Source: Actinomucor elegans
Lineage: Eukaryota > Mucoromycota > Mucoromycetes > Mucorales > Mucoraceae
DNA length: 64,000 bases
Assembly (NCBI GenBank): GCA_026027325.1
Contig: JAMSLZ010000007.1
Location: 1,488,001 to 1,552,000 of the forward strand
Reading direction: 5' to 3'
Shown: one piece after another, positions 12,230 to 24,160 of the stretch
Position numbering within the stretch: position 1 is the first letter of the stretch
Layout: each line of letters starts with the position of its first letter
Program-made: the position numbers and the translations under genes
Notes under the pieces: model-generated
The model's input: the letters and a program-made list of their open reading frames with translations, nothing else
What the model was told of the DNA's origin: nothing
The model's database searches: none

Positions 12230-13581
12230 ATGCCCGATAATAGTATTCATCCTTTTGCTTCAGAACAGCAGCAGCAGCAGCAGCAGCAGCAATCTACTCA
12301 GCAAGAATATCTAAGCTTAATTAATGATTTGAATCAAGAATTCGATATAAACCAACCCACTGATCCTCTTCAATTTTGCTTCAACTTTTTTTTGAAACGT
12401 TTATTGCATGAACGTTCTCAGAAAAGACATGCTTCGACGCCCACTTTTATTCAAGGCAAATTATTTTTATATGTAGTATTCATACATATAACTAATGGCA
12501 TCTTATAGACTCTAGCCCTCATCCAACAAGCGATGTTCATATGCAAGAATCATCGCTCACAGTACCTATCATTCTCACTGAAGATCAAGACGAACAAGAC
12601 GAACAAGACGATATTGTTCACGATCAACTACCGGCATTTGGATCCATAAAGCACTTACGTGACCGACGCGTTTCAGTGAGTGCTGAATCATTGCAACCGT
12701 CGCGCCATAAACGTCAAGACGCGCCTATTGCACCCAAATCTGCTGAAGAAATAGAAATGATTTCTGCCTCTTTACAAAATCACTTTCTGTTCAAGTGCTT
12801 AGAAGCAGATCAACGCCAGGAAGTCATTGATAGTATGCAGCAAAAATCATTTCGAGCAGGTGATTGTGTGATTAAACAAGGTGCCGTTGGAGATTTCTTC
12901 TATATCGTATCGCAAGGCACTTTGGATTGTTTGGTGGAAGGTGAGATAGTAACGCAGTACCAACGAGGTGGCAGTTTTGGCGAGTTGGCATTGATGTATA
13001 ATGCACCGCGTGCTGCCACCATACGCGCTACTTCGGATGGCGTATTGTGGGCGTTGGATCGTGTGTCTTTTAGGTCGATTTTGATGGATAGCAATTCTAA
13101 AAAGCGAAGTTTACATGAGGCATTCTTGAAGAGCGTACCATTGTTCAAGTCTTTGGAAGTGTCTGAAATACACAAGATTGCTGATGCTTTAGAACCTGTT
13201 AGTTTTTCAGACGGGCAGGTTGTATTGAAGCAAGGTGATATGGGTGATAGTTTCTATTTGATTGAAAAGGGACAGGCTTTGTTTTACCAACAGTCTACGG
13301 GTGCGCCACAAAAAGTGAATGAAATGAAACAAGGTGATTACTTTGGAGGTATCTATTACTGCTTACCTAATTCATATCGATTATTCCACTAATATACATG
13401 TCATTATATAGAATTGGCTCTACTAACCGATAAGCCAAGAGCAGCTACAGTCGTAGCCAAAGGAGATCTTAAATGCGTTACGCTTGGAAAAGCTGCTTTT
13501 ATTCGACTTTTGGGCCCAGTTATGGATATTTTAAAACGAAATACTGCAAATTACCACGCTATTCTTAAAGAAGTTCAATAA
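12230..13581 (+). CDS. cAMP-dependent protein kinase regulatory subunit
   Basis: Holds the PKA catalytic subunit inactive until cAMP binds. Three exons (12230-12455, 12509-13348, 13412-13581) give 411 residues. Order of parts: a Gln-rich N terminus (9 Q), the dimerisation/docking helix [14 protein letters not shown] near residues 44-60, an acidic linker, the inhibitor site RRVSVSAES (Arg128-Arg129-x-Ser131), and two cyclic-nucleotide-binding domains with phosphate-binding cassettes [15 protein letters not shown] and [16 protein letters not shown]. Ser131 in the inhibitor site suggests a type II-like, phosphorylatable subunit. The first intron must use a GC donor (CAAG|GCAAAT...TATAG) to keep the frame, since no GT donor works. 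The stop is 10 bp from that of the convergent NSRP1-like gene. Confidence 0.96.
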
Positions 13582-13591
13582 AAAAAACTGT

Positions 13592-14764
13592 TTATTTCTC
13601 TTGTAGCTTTTGTTTCTTTCTTGCCAAATAACGCTCTCGCGCACTCATTGCTACTTCTTCCGTTGTACGTTTGGCAGTAGCCTTTTCTTCAAATTCCTTT
13701 TGCTTACGTTCTTCTTCCTTCTGCTGAGCTTGCTTTGCTTCCATCATCTGTCTTTCGACTTCTCGACTCAAACGTTCACGCTCATCCGTATTTCTACCAG
13801 ATTTTCTTCGGTTCTCATATTCTTCTACCTTTTTACGCTTGTACTCTTCGTATTCTGTCATACGTTCTTTAATACGCTCGTCTGAATCAGCCAAAGAACC
13901 CAAGGTACCAAACTTGGGTTTGATATTGAGTCCAGCACCCAATAACTGTCGTTTATCTACAATCTCATTATTATCATTCACCATCACATCTTTGCCTTCC
14001 TTTTGCGCTTGCTCTACTAGTGACGTTTCTGTTAGGGTGACAGTTGATTCGGACGCATTCTCCATTGGTTTTTTGTTCTTCTTTTCAGCCAAAGCTTTTA
14101 GCATGGCTTGGTGCTCTGCTTCTTTTCGTTCCAATACTTGCTTATAAAACGAATCCATACTTTTTGACTTTTCTGCTAATGCTTCGCGTTCTTTTTCTTC
14201 TCTTTCTATTCGTTCTAATTCCTCTTTTTGTTTCTTAAACCTACTCACTGTCAGCTCAATGAAGAGAATAAATGCCCACACTAACTACAAGACTTACGAT
14301 TCGGTTACATAGACATCTTTATCCGCAAACTCATCACCTTCAGCCTCTCTTTCTCGAGCGTTTTTCTTTTCTTCAGCCAAGACACGATCGCGCTTTCTGA
14401 TCTCTGCCATTTCCAATAGACCTGTAATATACTTTGCTTTCTTGGAGGAAGGTTTCACAGCTTCTCGTTTTTTAGTTTCAATTTCTTTCAAATCATCATA
14501 CACGGCATCGTAATCAAAGATATTAGGATCTTCTTCTAGAGCTTTGGCTTGTTCTTCGGCGATCTTTTTAGTCATGGTGTTATAACTGGATAATTGACGA
14601 TTGACTTGTTTTTTGGCTTGCTTACTGGAAGAGATTTCTTGTTGCTGTTCTTCATCCGTATCGCTATCATCGTCGGCAACACCAAACGCGTTGTTTTTAC
14701 GTATGGCAGGATTGGTAGGTGTTTTCTTTTTTTGAAGATTAAGGCCAAATTTCATTTTTTGCAT
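13592..14764 (-). CDS. Nuclear speckle splicing regulatory protein 1 (NSRP1/CCDC55) homolog
   Basis: NSRP1 is a coiled-coil nuclear speckle protein that influences alternative splice-site choice and binds SR proteins. Two exons (14764-14298, 14243-13592) give 372 residues. The N terminus MQKMKFGLNLQKKK matches the family start (a second Met three codons on is equally possible). The diagnostic block is DPNIFDYDAVYDDLKEIE, KKAKYITGLLEMAEIRKRDR, then EREAEGDEFADKDVYVTES joined across the intron to RFKKQKEELE. The rest is highly charged Glu/Lys/Arg coiled coil with a GLNIKPKFG segment. Human NSRP1 is longer (about 560) because of an Arg/Ser-rich tail missing here. Confidence 0.9.
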
Positions 14765-14967
14765 GGCTGGAAGAATGATATTAGATAATAAAAAAGAGCT
14801 TTCCGTTTTTCTGCGGTGATTTAAAGCTGTAGTAGTAGTAGTGATTTTTAACAGAAAGCTTGAGGTTCGAGAAAATAAGATGAGGTTAAGGTATAGTAAA
14901 CTTGCGCTTTTATTTCACACAAAAAAGGGGAAAGATTTGAATTGAAGTTTGAACAAATACATCGATC

Positions 14968-15040
14968 CATTCTAAACATGGAATACTAATCAGATGCGAC
15001 ATTTGGCCGGGATTAGTAGATGCATGGAGATTGCAACACT
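14968..15040 (+). repeat. Dispersed ~170-bp family, single copy
   Basis: CATTCTAAACATGGAATACT, then AATCAGATGCGACATTTGGC and CGGGATTAGTAGATGCATGG, one of the better conserved first halves of the core. Confidence 0.62.
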
Positions 15041-16114
15041 AAATTTGATAATCACTGGCTATTTTAACGACTACAAACATATTCTAGACATATAGACATA
15101 GTGGACAATATATTTATTTTACAAGCCATTGTAACTATGAACTCCTTTGAATTCAAATACCATTGCAAATCTCTACAAAACTAATAGTTATTTGCTATTC
15201 TTATCATATACTTTTGAATAAAGCGAAATATTAGTTTACTGATTTCATAACAGAAACTGTTAATCTAGATAGAGATGGTATAATCACATAGGAATTTTTG
15301 GTTGTTATAGTATTTGTTTATTGAGGGCTATGAGCCATTTTAACAAGTGCGCTATATTGATCTTCCAGTCTGCAAAAATAATGTGATTCCAGACAGTCTA
15401 TCAGAGAATGAGGCTTTTGATTTCATAGTGCGATACTGAGACAAGCAATGTAAGTTATAAATGCAATGTACTGATGATAAATATGCGCTCGTAATTGGAT
15501 ACGACATGAAATTGAAATCAATCGATATATCTATGAATCTAGATTACATAAGATGTATCTAATTTATACTCTCGTCGTTGATGAATGAATTACTAGGCGT
15601 AGTATTCTATTTTAAACAAGTGCTATTCTGTTTTTAAATATAACATTAGACCTATTATTGTTAAGTAGTTAATGTATAAATTGTTGGATCTTAGACCCAA
15701 ATTTTCTAAATACTACTATTCTTTATAGAGAATATGGACAGAACTTTTTGAGACATGGCCCATTGATAACATGGATTAATGTATTTGGAAAAATTCAACA
15801 GCATTTTTTGTCGATTTTGTTGTTTACTAAATGTTCAACCGGCTGCATTTCTAAAGTATTTCAAAATCCATCTCTTAGGCATCACAGCCAACTCGTTCAT
15901 CTGAAATGATATTTATGTTATTTGGCGCATTATTGAATCATACGCAAATATTACTAGTAACTTTTTTTTTTTTTTTTTTTTTTTTTTGCATGAAAAATGG
16001 GGTGGCACTTGTAGCAGCAGCACCCCCACCACCAATTATGTTTAATTGCCGACAGCCAATAAAAATAAGCACCAACGCTCAGCAATAGGAGTTAAGTGCA
16101 ATGCAACAACCTCT

Positions 16115-16390
16115 TCGATTCGTTGATTGATCTTGGTTTAATGTCGCATTTGATGGCCAATATAAGTTTATAATAAACTACAGCACTTGGTTATTTTATT
16201 CGATACAAGTGTAGCGAGTATGTCAACTTATCAGTGATTGCCAGTAAACAGAATATATTTCATATAAACTTGGTGTAATGATCTATAGATCTCTTGGCCA
16301 ATCTCATTTAAATGTCGCATTTGCTTAGAATCCCACAAACAGAATGAACTGTTCCATCTGTTAGAACTAGAGATCTACTCAAATTAATTT
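16115..16390 (-). repeat. Dispersed ~170-bp family, two tandem units, reverse
   Basis: Reverse-strand anchors AATGTCGCATTTGATGG at 16140 and AATGTCGCATTTGC at 16311, 171 bp apart. The second unit keeps the complete tail AATGATCTATAGATCTCTTG GCCAATCTCATTTA (read on +) and a CAGAATGAACTG end, matching the CATTCTG start of forward copies. Confidence 0.68.
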
Positions 16391-16653
16391 GGTGCATTAA
16401 ATGCTCTGTGGCATTTTGTCAATTAGAAGTTCTGTAACCAAATAGCGTTTGCTTAATTCAGAACCTCTGGTATTTTCTTTTAACATGTTACACTAAACAC
16501 TCTTATTTGAGTTGTGCCTCTGCTTCACCAGTTCAAGCAGTTCTCTATTGGTGAACACTGTCAAAGGGCCGCTTTAATCTTTTAAAGCCTTACATTGACA
16601 CTCAGATGATAAGAGTCAGTAACTTATTGAATGCGTGGGAAGAAAAACTGATC

Positions 16654-16662
16654 TTATAAAAG
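16654..16662 (+). promoter_or_regulatory. Likely TATA box of the IVD gene
   Basis: TTATAAAAG, about 67-75 bp upstream of the start codon at 16729, followed by a pyrimidine-rich tract just before the gene. Confidence 0.45.
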
Positions 16663-16728
16663 CCAAGCTAGTTTTTCTCACGACGTGTCTTTTTTTTTTT
16701 CTCTTGTTTCCAATCCCTGTGTATAATC

Positions 16729-18234
16729 ATGTTGACCAGCATCTCCAAGCGTGTTTTTAGCGTATGAACCCTTTTTTTTCTTCAATCCATAGGTTGATAA
16801 CACTAACGTATATCTATATAGAAATCATCCTCTATCAATAGATTGCTTCCTCGATCCGTTGGGTTCTCCACCTACAATGCGGCTATTGCCAATTTGACAC
16901 CTCAACAAGAAGAACTCCGTGAAGCAGTTCACAACTGGGTAGATGTTGAACTAGCTCCTCGTGCAACTGCCATTGATAAAGAAAACGAGTTCCCTATGGA
17001 TATGTGGCGTAAATTTGGTGATATGGGTCTCTTGGGTATCACTGCTCCTCAAGAATACGGTGGTCTCGGTTTGGGTTATTTTGAACATACTATGGTCATG
17101 GAGGAAATCTCTCGTGCCAGTGGTTCTGTTGCCTTAAGTTATGGTGCCCACTCTAACCTCTGTGTTAACCAAATCACACGTAACGGTAATGAAGCTCAAA
17201 AGGCCAAGTATTTGCCCAAATTGATTTCTGGTGAACATGTTGGTGCCTTGGCGATGTCTGAGCCTGGAGCCGGTTCTGATGTAGTAAGCATGAAGTTGCG
17301 TGCTGAAAAGAAGGGTGATCGTTACGTGTTGAATGGTAACAAGTTTTGGATTACCAATGGCCCTGATGCGGATGTATTGGTTGTCTATGCAAAGACTGAA
17401 CCTGAAGCTGGACCCAAGGGTATTACTGCCTTTTTGATTGAAAAGGTAATAGGCTTGAAATCAAAACTACTTGTAGTTTATTGACTGGTTTAAATAGAAC
17501 TTTAAGGGTTTCTCTACTGGACCCAAGTTTGACAAGTTGGGTATGCGTGGTTCCAACACTTGTCAATTGTTTTTCGAGGATTGTGAAGTACCTGGTATGT
17601 TTTTAAATGTTTTCAAAATATTTTGATACTAAATGTTTATAGCCGAGAATGTATTGGGTGAAGTCAACAAGGGTGTCTATGTCTTGATGAGCGGTTTAGA
17701 TCTTGAACGTCTTGTGCTTTCTGGTGGTCCTTTAGGGTTCGTTTTCACTTCATTCGTGTACGGATATGTTGTATTAACAAATGTATAGTTTGATGCAATC
17801 TGCTTTAGATGTTACTGTATCTTATGTTCATGAACGTAAGCAATTTGGTACTCCTATTGGTGAATTCCAGGTAAAATAGAAACGAGAAAGCATGATAAAA
17901 ATATGCTAATCCATTGTAAAAGCTTATTCAAGGAAAACTCGCTGATATGTATACCAAAATGAATGCTTCCCGTGCGTATGTTTACGCTGTTGGTAGAGCT
18001 TGCGACCAAGGCAAGATCAGCAACAAGGATTGTGCTGGCGCAATATTGTATTCTGCCGAAAGAGCTACTGAAGTGGCACTTGATGCTATTCAATGTCTTG
18101 GTGGCAATGGTTATACCAATGAATACCCTACAGGCAGAATCTTACGTGATGCTAAATTGTATGAAATTGGTGCTGGAACCAGTGAGATTAGACGTATGTT
18201 GATTGGCCGAGAGTTCAACAAGCAATTTAAATAG
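16729..18234 (+). CDS. Isovaleryl-CoA dehydrogenase, mitochondrial
   Basis: FAD flavoprotein of leucine breakdown: oxidises isovaleryl-CoA to 3-methylcrotonyl-CoA and passes electrons to ETF. Six exons (16729-16761, 16822-17445, 17498-17594, 17643-17736, 17789-17870, 17923-18234) give 413 residues. An 11-codon first exon ([11 protein letters not shown]) plus [11 protein letters not shown] forms a Ser/Arg-rich matrix-targeting sequence. Acyl-CoA dehydrogenase motifs: [30 protein letters not shown] (FAD binding), [16 protein letters not shown], and [14 protein letters not shown] with the catalytic Glu (Glu273) at the position typical of isovaleryl rather than straight-chain enzymes. The C terminus has [19 protein letters not shown] and [12 protein letters not shown]. 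The helix-G Glu and the SGGPLG context favour IVD over other acyl-CoA dehydrogenases. Confidence 0.95.
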
Positions 18235-18407
18235 AGACAATAATAAAATTCCCATTATAAATTTTCTGGTACTTTCCTTAGCGCACGTTTTACGCGTTTT
18301 TTCTATTTAAAAACGCACCACATGTGACGTTTGTTTTTCGGATAAAATGGCCCAGATGCTCTTCATCCCCCCTTTTCTTCCTTTCTTTATCTTATTAAAA
18401 AAAAAAA

Positions 18408-19833
18408 ATGAACTTTGAAGACATAGTCGATATGGAATGGGTAGATACTCATACTACTCTTGAAAACAGTGGTGAATACTGCTTTGATTACCAGCCAAAC
18501 TTTTTGCTGGATCAACCAGTAACACCACCTCCAACCACCATGATAGAACCTGAAATAAAGATGGAACCTTTAACTAGTATGCCTACAACTGAACAAATTA
18601 AACAGCTTATAGAGATAGCGAAACGCCAACTTGCTTTACGCGAACAGCTGGCACAACAACAACAACAAACTCAAGAAACAGAGCAAGTATTACAAGAACA
18701 ACCTTTGTTTTTATCTACACAGGCAACAGAAGTCCAAACTGCTGCGCCATCTACTATCTTTGCACCACCACCTCCTGTAGCTCCTACATCCTCAACAACT
18801 CCTGCCATGTCTACTCTTTCAGCTACCACTATTACATCCACTGATATGACATTACCTCCACTACCACCTCTTTTAACTGACCTTGAAATGGGTGATCAAC
18901 AACAACAACAACAACCCTTATCAAGTAAAAATTCACAAACTGATACTACTACTAGTAGTAGTAGTACAAGTATGGGTAGAAGAGATTCATTGGCGTCTAT
19001 GACAGAAGAATCTATCTCGTTAGAAGCATATGCTGAAGCGGATGGTATTGATCTCAAGAAATTAACCCCAAAAGAACGCCGTCAGCTGCGCAATAAAATT
19101 TCAGCTAGAAACTTTAGAGTGCGAAGAAAAGGTTGGGTTTCTGATTTCATTCTCCTCACACATTTACTCACCCGCTTTATTAGAATATATTTCCACCTTA
19201 GAGGGCCAAGTCAATGATCACAAGATGGCAGCAGAAGCGTTAAAAGAAAAACTCCAAAAAGTAGAAGAAGAAAACAAAAAGCTGCGTAAAGAAATGGATT
19301 CACTCAAGAGACAGAATCAAATCTTGCAACAACAACAGCAAAAGACACCACAATCACCGCGTATGATTCAAAAACCAAATTTAAACAAAGATATCAGTAT
19401 TTTAGGCACAAAGGCTACAGATTCTTATCGCCAACAAGACAACTGTATTCTTGTTTCAAACGCTGTCATGCCTGTTTGGGATTACAAGTCGATTTTACAC
19501 CAAACAATTCCTCCTCCACGAGTTCCAGACTATATGGAAAAGTGTGTTGGCCAATTTCTATACTCGGTTGTACAGCTTGCAAGCACCATGCCTCGTGGAA
19601 CCAATCAAGAACAGAAACCCCTTTTACCAGATGACCGCGACTTTTCTTCGCTCAATGAAAAACACCACATCAATGCATCCTCTTCCTCATATTCATTATC
19701 ATCTCACTTACAACCCTCTTCATTACCTGCATCTTATATGGAAGATTTGTATGATTTCTTGATCCAATCCGCTTTGATTAATTCCTCAAATACTGATAAA
19801 TCCTTTTGGTGGTGGCAATCTCAAACCATGTAA
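18408..19833 (+). CDS. bZIP transcription factor
   Basis: Two exons (18408-19131, 19184-19833) give 457 residues. The first half is acidic and rich in Gln, Thr, Ser and Pro (activation-domain-like), with a FDYQPNFLLDQ segment near the start. The basic region, about residues 222-241, reads KERRQLRNKISARNFRVRRK with the N-x7-R signature (Asn229, Arg237). The intron lies at its end; the second exon continues EYISTLEGQV and a leucine-zipper heptad run (AAEALKEKLQKVEEENKKLR) followed by a coiled coil. The NKISARNFRVRRKEYI-type basic region is known from a fungal bZIP group; I cannot assign a named factor. The C-terminal half has a hydrophobic block (VMPVWDYKSILHQTIPPPRV) that may be a conserved interaction motif. 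Target genes are unknown. Confidence 0.9.
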
Positions 19834-21988
19834 TAAAAACTAATCGCGCAACATCTATTATGTGTGTGAATATATAACACTCCCCCTTTGTTTACACATA
19901 AACAACTTTCTCCCTCCCCCCCCCCCTTAGTATTCTTACGGTTCAACCCAACAAATATGGTTATAATCATTTTGGTAAAATCATGCTGGGGATACAGCGG
20001 AACTGTAAACCCATCATCATCTGCATTTATTATCGTTTGATTGTATCATACCAGTCATCTCCGCCCCCGGAAACTTTCATTTCATTATTCAGGATGAATT
20101 AAGAACATTTTCTCTATATCTGTATTTTTTTTTATAAAGCATACATAGCATAATACAAGCTGGTTCTTTGGAAAGCGTACCTTTGTTTTATATTTTGCCC
20201 GAGAATCATGAATCTATCTCGGTTTGATAAATAAGCCTTGACACGCTCTAGTGATGTTATCTAGTTGCGTATCACGGACATCGGCTTCAATCTCCGTATT
20301 AATTTGCGTGTGTATCTGAGTGATATTTAGCCTATCTATAAAAATTCCTTCATTACAGTATTTAGTTTAATAAAAAGAGTATCCTTTGATATTTAGTGCG
20401 TCTGAGAATACTGATATACCTTGATTCATGAATGAGATATGTAGGATTTAATCTGACCAAGATGGAAACACTTGTCATCGCCGCTTTAAATCAGTATTCT
20501 CAGTGTATATCACTTTTTAGCAGCTGCAATTATTATTGCACAATTATAAAAAAATAAAAATAAAATACATTAAGAGAGTCAGGTGCTCTCTTTGTTTCCC
20601 CGTAATCAAAAATAAGCTTCAGTTTACTGTTGAATTAGACTCTTTTTTTTTTGTTATGTTGGGGATAGGCTCTTAAGGTTAATACTCCGCTGATCAATAA
20701 AATAATATCTATTCAAGTCAACCTTATATTATGGCAAGCTATTTCAGCTTTTACTATAAAGTATGAACATTCTTTTAAAACTGATGGTTATTGTGTTGTA
20801 AAGTTCCGTCTCCTTCCTTCTGCCTGTTACTAGCATGAAACTATGACTAGGATCAATATCGGAACGCACCAATAGAGTTTACTAGATATCATTAACTTTT
20901 CTCAGTTTTGGAAAAGTTGAATATTTTACAAGCAAAGGAGCAGCCATCGTGAAAGCTGAAGATATGCAACCTGGAACATCTGTCATTTGTTGAAAAATAC
21001 TAACTTACTAGATAAAGATGGAATCATAATATTGGGTTATTTTTCCACACGGTTTGCGCATCAGATTTATTGGATATTTAGACATGAAATAAAAAATATG
21101 AAATATGATTGCTTTATCTTCTTTTTTATTTAAAGTCATCTAAAAGTACACTTTGTCATGTCTGAGTTTAACTTTTTGTAATAATTTTGATTTTTTAACG
21201 TTTTGTTACATAAAGATAAATCAAAAGACCTGTCAGATATTCAATTATAATAATATGGTCGATACACTTGATTCATTAAAGCGTAATTTTGAATATATAC
21301 AATTTTATATATTAACGCACCAATCTTTTTAACGTATAATAACACAGCATGTTATATCACAACATTCATTTTCTTCAGTATTATTATACACTAAATACAT
21401 TCTTTTTCAATTAATACCCCAGTTTAGCTAATAACACAACAACCAACGCAAGCTTGGACACTCTAAAAATATTTATCTTGCTACAATTTTTTTTTTATTC
21501 ATTTTCTTTTATTTAGTTACGCACAAGCACATTTCACAGACAAAATCTATCAATATAATCTTAAAGTGTGTAATGAAATCCGTAGAATATCGGTAAATAC
21601 ATTTTTATAAGAGATCGATCAAAACTTGAACATATTTAATTGAATCAGTATTTAAGTAAATCATCGTGCTTTTATATATAGATGGCTATTTTAGTATATA
21701 CGTGGACATCAGACCACGTATAAAGAATAATAATAATAAAAACAAAGAATCTCTCTTGTTTAGTGTCGTAATTATTACAGTACATTCCATTCAATGATTA
21801 CATATACTAATACCGTATGGTTTACTTTTATTTCAAATATATGATTGCTAGTCTAAAGATTTTACGTAAATTAGAATGCATTGATGCAAGTGTCAGATAG
21901 AAAATACACACAACAACTGATTTAATAAGTATTATCTCTTTGTAGAAGTATTATGATTATGGATGTTTTATTTTAATTCCTTCTTTTT
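19834..21988. other. Gene-free AT-rich region
   Basis: No supported gene on either strand. Contains a perfect 14-bp inverted repeat at 20402-20503 and many short A/T runs. The right end is the downstream side of the decayed gene at 21989-23246. Confidence 0.6.
20402..20503. repeat. Short inverted-repeat element, perfect 14-bp arms
   Basis: CTGAGAATACTGAT at 20402-20415 is matched by its exact reverse complement ATCAGTATTCTCAG at 20490-20503, with 74 bp between. The size (102 bp) suits a MITE-like remnant or a structured element. I see no clear target-site duplication beside the arms. Confidence 0.5.
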
Positions 21989-23246
21989 TCACCGTGAATA
22001 ACCAACCCTCAAAGAATTAGAGTTTCCGAAGGTACTGAAGTACCCATTCCTTCTATCATCAACATACATGGCTTCCCATGGGATCGCTTCCTTTTCTCCG
22101 AGCGTGGACAAATGAATGCTGATATACTCCCAGTTTTCACTACGGGAACGAACAACTTGAGCTGGAGCAGGCGCTGGTACTTCAATAGGATGGTTGTTTG
22201 GTGATGCTGAAACGTCTATAGGCAATGGGCCTACTTCCACCATTGGCGAGGAAGAGCGTAATGGCAGTATGGATAAAGAGCCTGATACCTCGTATTTTGC
22301 CCGGTATGCATCAGTAATCAATATAGCACCTTCAGTACAACTTTTCACTGTATTTTTTTTACGGCTTCAGGTACTTCATTTTGATTAAGAACTACTATTG
22401 CCTCTTTAAGTTTTTCTTTCGCTTCATTACAGACGTACATCAGGTCCTCTAATATTTGTATTTGTCCTTTGGTAGCTTGATCTTCAAATTTTTGCTTCGC
22501 AATAATATACAGTTTTTGTATAGTGGGATCAAAGTAATGCGGGTTAGTGAACAGCACTGGCTTATTAAGGAAATTGATAATCCAAAAAATGGATTAAGTG
22601 GTTTTTCCGTTAAGCTTTGTCGGATGGAATCGATGGCAACAAAGCAACAGGAGCGCGCCTAAGGCTGGCAGTATTGAATTTGCCATAAGAATGGCCGTGC
22701 TGTTTGTGGTACTGTGTGTTTACTTACTTCATATTTCATAGAAGATATTGCAAACATAATTAAAATAGGTAGTGTGCGATATTGACGAGCAGCGGAGGTA
22801 CCATATGATATTAAACGTAAATAAAAGTCAGTATCTACGGTATATTGGATTTCAATAGTAATCGGTGGTAAGTCATCAGTCTGAGCAAGATAAAGAACAT
22901 CCGAAATATTTCTATTGGACCACTGAGTTGGGCTTGAGTAATAGGAATCTTTTGCATGCTGTCCTACAGAGGCCATTAATATGGTTAATATAAATCTTAT
23001 GATCATAACCTCCTTCAATCGAAATCTTTTCTACAGGAATGTCACTTACTGATTACTGTGTAACTACGATGGATCCATATGTCTTTATTGGCAAATAACA
23101 ATCTGGATATTAAATCTGTACCCGGACGAAGTTGATTAAGTAGAACGAATGAAACAAGGTTTAAACATTCTAAGCACAAAATTAACGCAAGTCCAACCTA
23201 CCGCCACACAGCACTTACCTTTATTTGATTCAGATAGTTCGGACAT
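21989..23246 (-). pseudogene. Decayed PD-(D/E)XK (Rpn-like) nuclease-family gene
   Basis: A gene-like start (ATG at 23246, GTAAGT donor ten codons later, TTAG acceptor) is followed by coding pieces that follow one another on the same strand but in changing frames: RPGTDLISRLLFANKDIW; VEKISIEGGYDHKIYINHI; NISDVLYLAQTDDLPPITIE followed by IQ; a helical piece with KLYIIAKQKFEDQATKG; and a Pro-rich acidic tail. The D-x(n)-EIQ arrangement matches the degenerate PD-(D/E)XK active site seen in Rpn-type nucleases and mobile-element proteins; from memory, similar large families exist in Mucoromycota. At least three frame breaks are visible (about 23050, 22985 and at an A8 run at 22353-22360, probably another near 22585). 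The break count could be reduced if some are unrecognised introns. Function of the intact relatives is unknown. Confidence 0.5.
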
Positions 23247-23503
23247 GATTTGTAACAAAACTTGTTAAAAAATCAAAATTGTTACAAAACTTTAAACTTT
23301 GATATAGCAAAGTGTACTTTTCACTGACTTTAAATAAAAAAGAAGATACAACAATCATATTTATTTTCATGTCTAAATATCCAATAAAACACGGTACACC
23401 CATGGCTTGCTCTGAGCTTTATGTTGAAAAAATCAACTATTTGTTTAATATACTAAAAAAAAACAACTATATTAGCTCTTGGTGGCTGTCTCATACAACA
23501 ACT

Positions 23504-23585
23504 CATTCTAAACACGCTGTAATAAGCAAATGCAGCATGAGATCGTGATCCGTTAGAAGATCTAAATCAGGGCCACATAAAATCT
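23504..23585 (+). repeat. Dispersed ~170-bp family, single copy
   Basis: CATTCTAAACACGCTGTAAT, then AAGCAAATGCAGCATGAGAT and GATCCGTTAGAAGATCTAAA. Diverged but in family order. Confidence 0.5.
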
Positions 23586-24106
23586 ACATAACACTACCGA
23601 ACATTAATATATACTTTGCATAATATTATATTTTTAATTGGCGACGGCATTGGTAGATACGACACTTTATTTTTTTAGTGCATACTAGTCATTAGATGCA
23701 AAATCCAAAAAAAAAATACATGTATCTGTTCTTAATTTATCTAATGAACTATGGAAGTTAATTCGTGGCCTCATTAAAAATTAGCGTCATATTTTTGTTT
23801 ACCAGTATGAAGTTGCTCACCAAGGGCCTACCCAATGGTGAAGATAAAGAAACAATCAGTATATTTTATCAATATGCCCATCTGGTTGCCGTTTACATCC
23901 TTTGTTATCAAGATGAACAAGTACATTACAGTATAATGAGTGGCGGTGACTGTAATAGCTCCAGTTAACCACAGATACAATAAATGAACCTGTGTAATGA
24001 TAATAGTTGGAAAAAAAATATTAATGAACAAAATAATAAGATGTTTTTGTATACCAGCTAGAAGTCCAATTTCTTTTTTAAAAAAATTCAACGGATATAG
24101 CAGCAC

Positions 24107-24160
24107 ATTCTAAATATGAACTCTTTGACAGTTACGATTTTTAACCGAGATCTGGTTGAT
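24107..24160 (+). repeat. Dispersed ~170-bp family, possible partial copy
   Basis: CATTCTAAATATGAACTCTT, then AACCGAGATCTGGTTGATT. The middle ATGCGACATT anchor is not recognisable, so this assignment is weak. Confidence 0.35.

Larger units (their letters stand above)
14765..16728. other. Divergent intergenic region between NSRP1-like and IVD genes
   Basis: About 2 kb without a supported gene. Holds a forward repeat copy at 14968-15040, two reverse tandem copies at 16115-16390, and a T27-class run near 15961-15987. The frame at 15906-16088 is built on this T run and is not called. Confidence 0.6.

Noticed and set aside
16681..16720. Possible terminator or regulatory hairpin before IVD
   Set aside because: It is a plain T run and pyrimidine leader as seen before other genes.
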